From NCBI GenBank assembly GCA_947478905.1, contig CANJXG010000016.1:1-32142 (forward strand): a DNA stretch of 32,142 nucleotides, written 5' to 3'. The notes beneath the pieces are model-generated. The model was not told the origin of the DNA. It saw only the letters and a program-made list of their open reading frames with translations, and did not search any database. This document shows positions 31,434 to 32,142 of this stretch, piece after piece. The stretch's first letter is position 1. Every line of letters starts with the position of its first letter. The stretch is from Coxiellaceae bacterium (GTDB taxonomy: Bacteria > Pseudomonadota > Gammaproteobacteria > Berkiellales > Berkiellaceae). A program made the translations under genes and the position numbers.

Positions 31434-32142
31434 ATGTCAAATGAAAAAGGAATTCGTTGTACTATTGGAGATGATTTTACTGGAGTTAAAAAAATAATTC
31501 ATGATATGCTTATGAATAATGAGCTTGCCAATGGGTATGGCGCTTATAAAGTAAGTTATGCTGATACTAAAGATAAAAATAATAAAAGTGGCTTATCTTT
31601 TGGTGCAAACCAAATGGATATGAGTAAAAACTTAGAAGGAGTAGAGGTATTTAAAAACATTTTACATAAGGCAAAAAATGAAAATGGAAAATTCATTCTA
31701 TCTAAAACTCAAATTGACCTAATTTGCGGGCAAGATAATGCAAATTTAATGAAAACTTTAAAAACTCCGGAGCAAGTTTTTGGAAAAAACCTTCCTCTTG
31801 TTAATGCAGCGCTAAGTAGTGAATATGGAATAAAAACAATTAATGAGACTTATGTTGCTGAGCTAAACAAAGATATGGCGCATATCGATAAAGCAATTAG
31901 ATTAATGAACAATCCTGCTGCTAAAGCATTTTATGATAATGATGCTGGGAGGACGTGGCTATATGATTTTCATAACCAATATGGTTTAACTTTAAAAGGA
32001 GACGAAGCTAAGTTTATTAATGATTATATTAATGGAGATTATAACGGAAAAAAAAGATTCGATTTCTCTAGCAAGGAAAAATATGCCGCCCCTACGGATC
32101 ATTATGGTCTTGAAGATCATGTAAAATTTTTGCATAGCACAG
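31434..32142 (+). CDS. unknown protein with weak lysozyme-like signature, 3' end cut by window
   Basis: An open frame of 236 codons runs off the window edge. ATG at 31434 has AAGGA (31422-31426) 7 nt upstream and starts 11 bp after the previous stop, so it belongs to the same operon. No signal peptide is visible (MSNEKGIRCTIGDDF). The stretch NNELANGYGAYKVSYADTKD followed by KSGLSFGANQMDM loosely recalls the Glu...Tyr/Asp...G-x-S-x-G arrangement of lysozyme-fold domains; this is only a resemblance. Its neighbours are secreted proteins, so an exported or effector-type role is possible but unproven. Confidence 0.8.
   Translation, partial: MSNEKGIRCTIGDDFTGVKKIIHDMLMNNELANGYGAYKVSYADTKDKNNKSGLSFGANQMDMSKNLEGVEVFKNILHKAKNENGKFILSKTQIDLICGQDNANLMKTLKTPEQVFGKNLPLVNAALSSEYGIKTINETYVAELNKDMAHIDKAIRLMNNPAAKAFYDNDAGRTWLYDFHNQYGLTLKGDEAKFINDYINGDYNGKKRFDFSSKEKYAAPTDHYGLEDHVKFLHST

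Overview
The window reads as chromosome of an AT-rich gammaproteobacterium, most likely a member of the Legionellales/Coxiellaceae-type intracellular lineages. The reasons are the gammaproteobacterial gene pairings (mutY-yggX, rnr-rlmB, hflX-hflK-hflC, glyA-nrdR...nusB), the AT-rich coding style with several GTG/TTG starts, and a tail of host-association-type accessory genes. The genus cannot be fixed from the sequence alone.

Region 1 (1-13.7 kb) is almost all housekeeping. A minus-strand operon glyA-nrdR-ABC exporter-nusB ends in a terminator that overlaps the nusB stop codon. The ABC-F translation factor ettA is divergent from it. A minus-strand run follows: trmB, an SLC13-type permease with RCK_C domains, rpe and a glutaryl-CoA dehydrogenase-like gene, sharing a bidirectional terminator with ettA. 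Then come mutY-yggX and tRNA-Phe(GAA) on plus, and nudE-cysQ on minus. A perfect and a near-perfect DnaA box lie at the 3' end of cysQ beside a very AT-rich spacer.

Region 2 (13.7-15.5 kb) holds one unusual gene. It encodes a membrane-anchored 528-residue protein that resembles an M48 (HtpX-like) metalloprotease with the HExxH motif destroyed. A run of nine G near its 3' end could switch its C-terminal tail. A perfect hairpin with T-runs on both strands lies in its divergent upstream region.

Region 3 (15.5-26.6 kb) is again core: a MAPEG-family membrane protein coupled to priA, rlmB/rnr, tRNA-Leu(CAG) whose promoter overlaps the rnr start codon, hflX-hflK-hflC without hfq next to it, and the ABC-F gene uup.

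Region 4 (26.5-32.1 kb) is accessory and visibly more AT-rich. It has an ATPase_2/DUF234-type ATP-binding protein with a PD-(D/E)xK-like C-terminus, a dense palindromic operator-like array in front of it, a frameshifted mini-ORF with a consensus Shine-Dalgarno, an orphan AbiEii-like nucleotidyltransferase with a changed active-site Asp, two tandem paralogous secreted proteins of unknown family, and the start of a third co-directional gene with a weak lysozyme-like signature cut by the window edge. The most novel material is here and in region 2.
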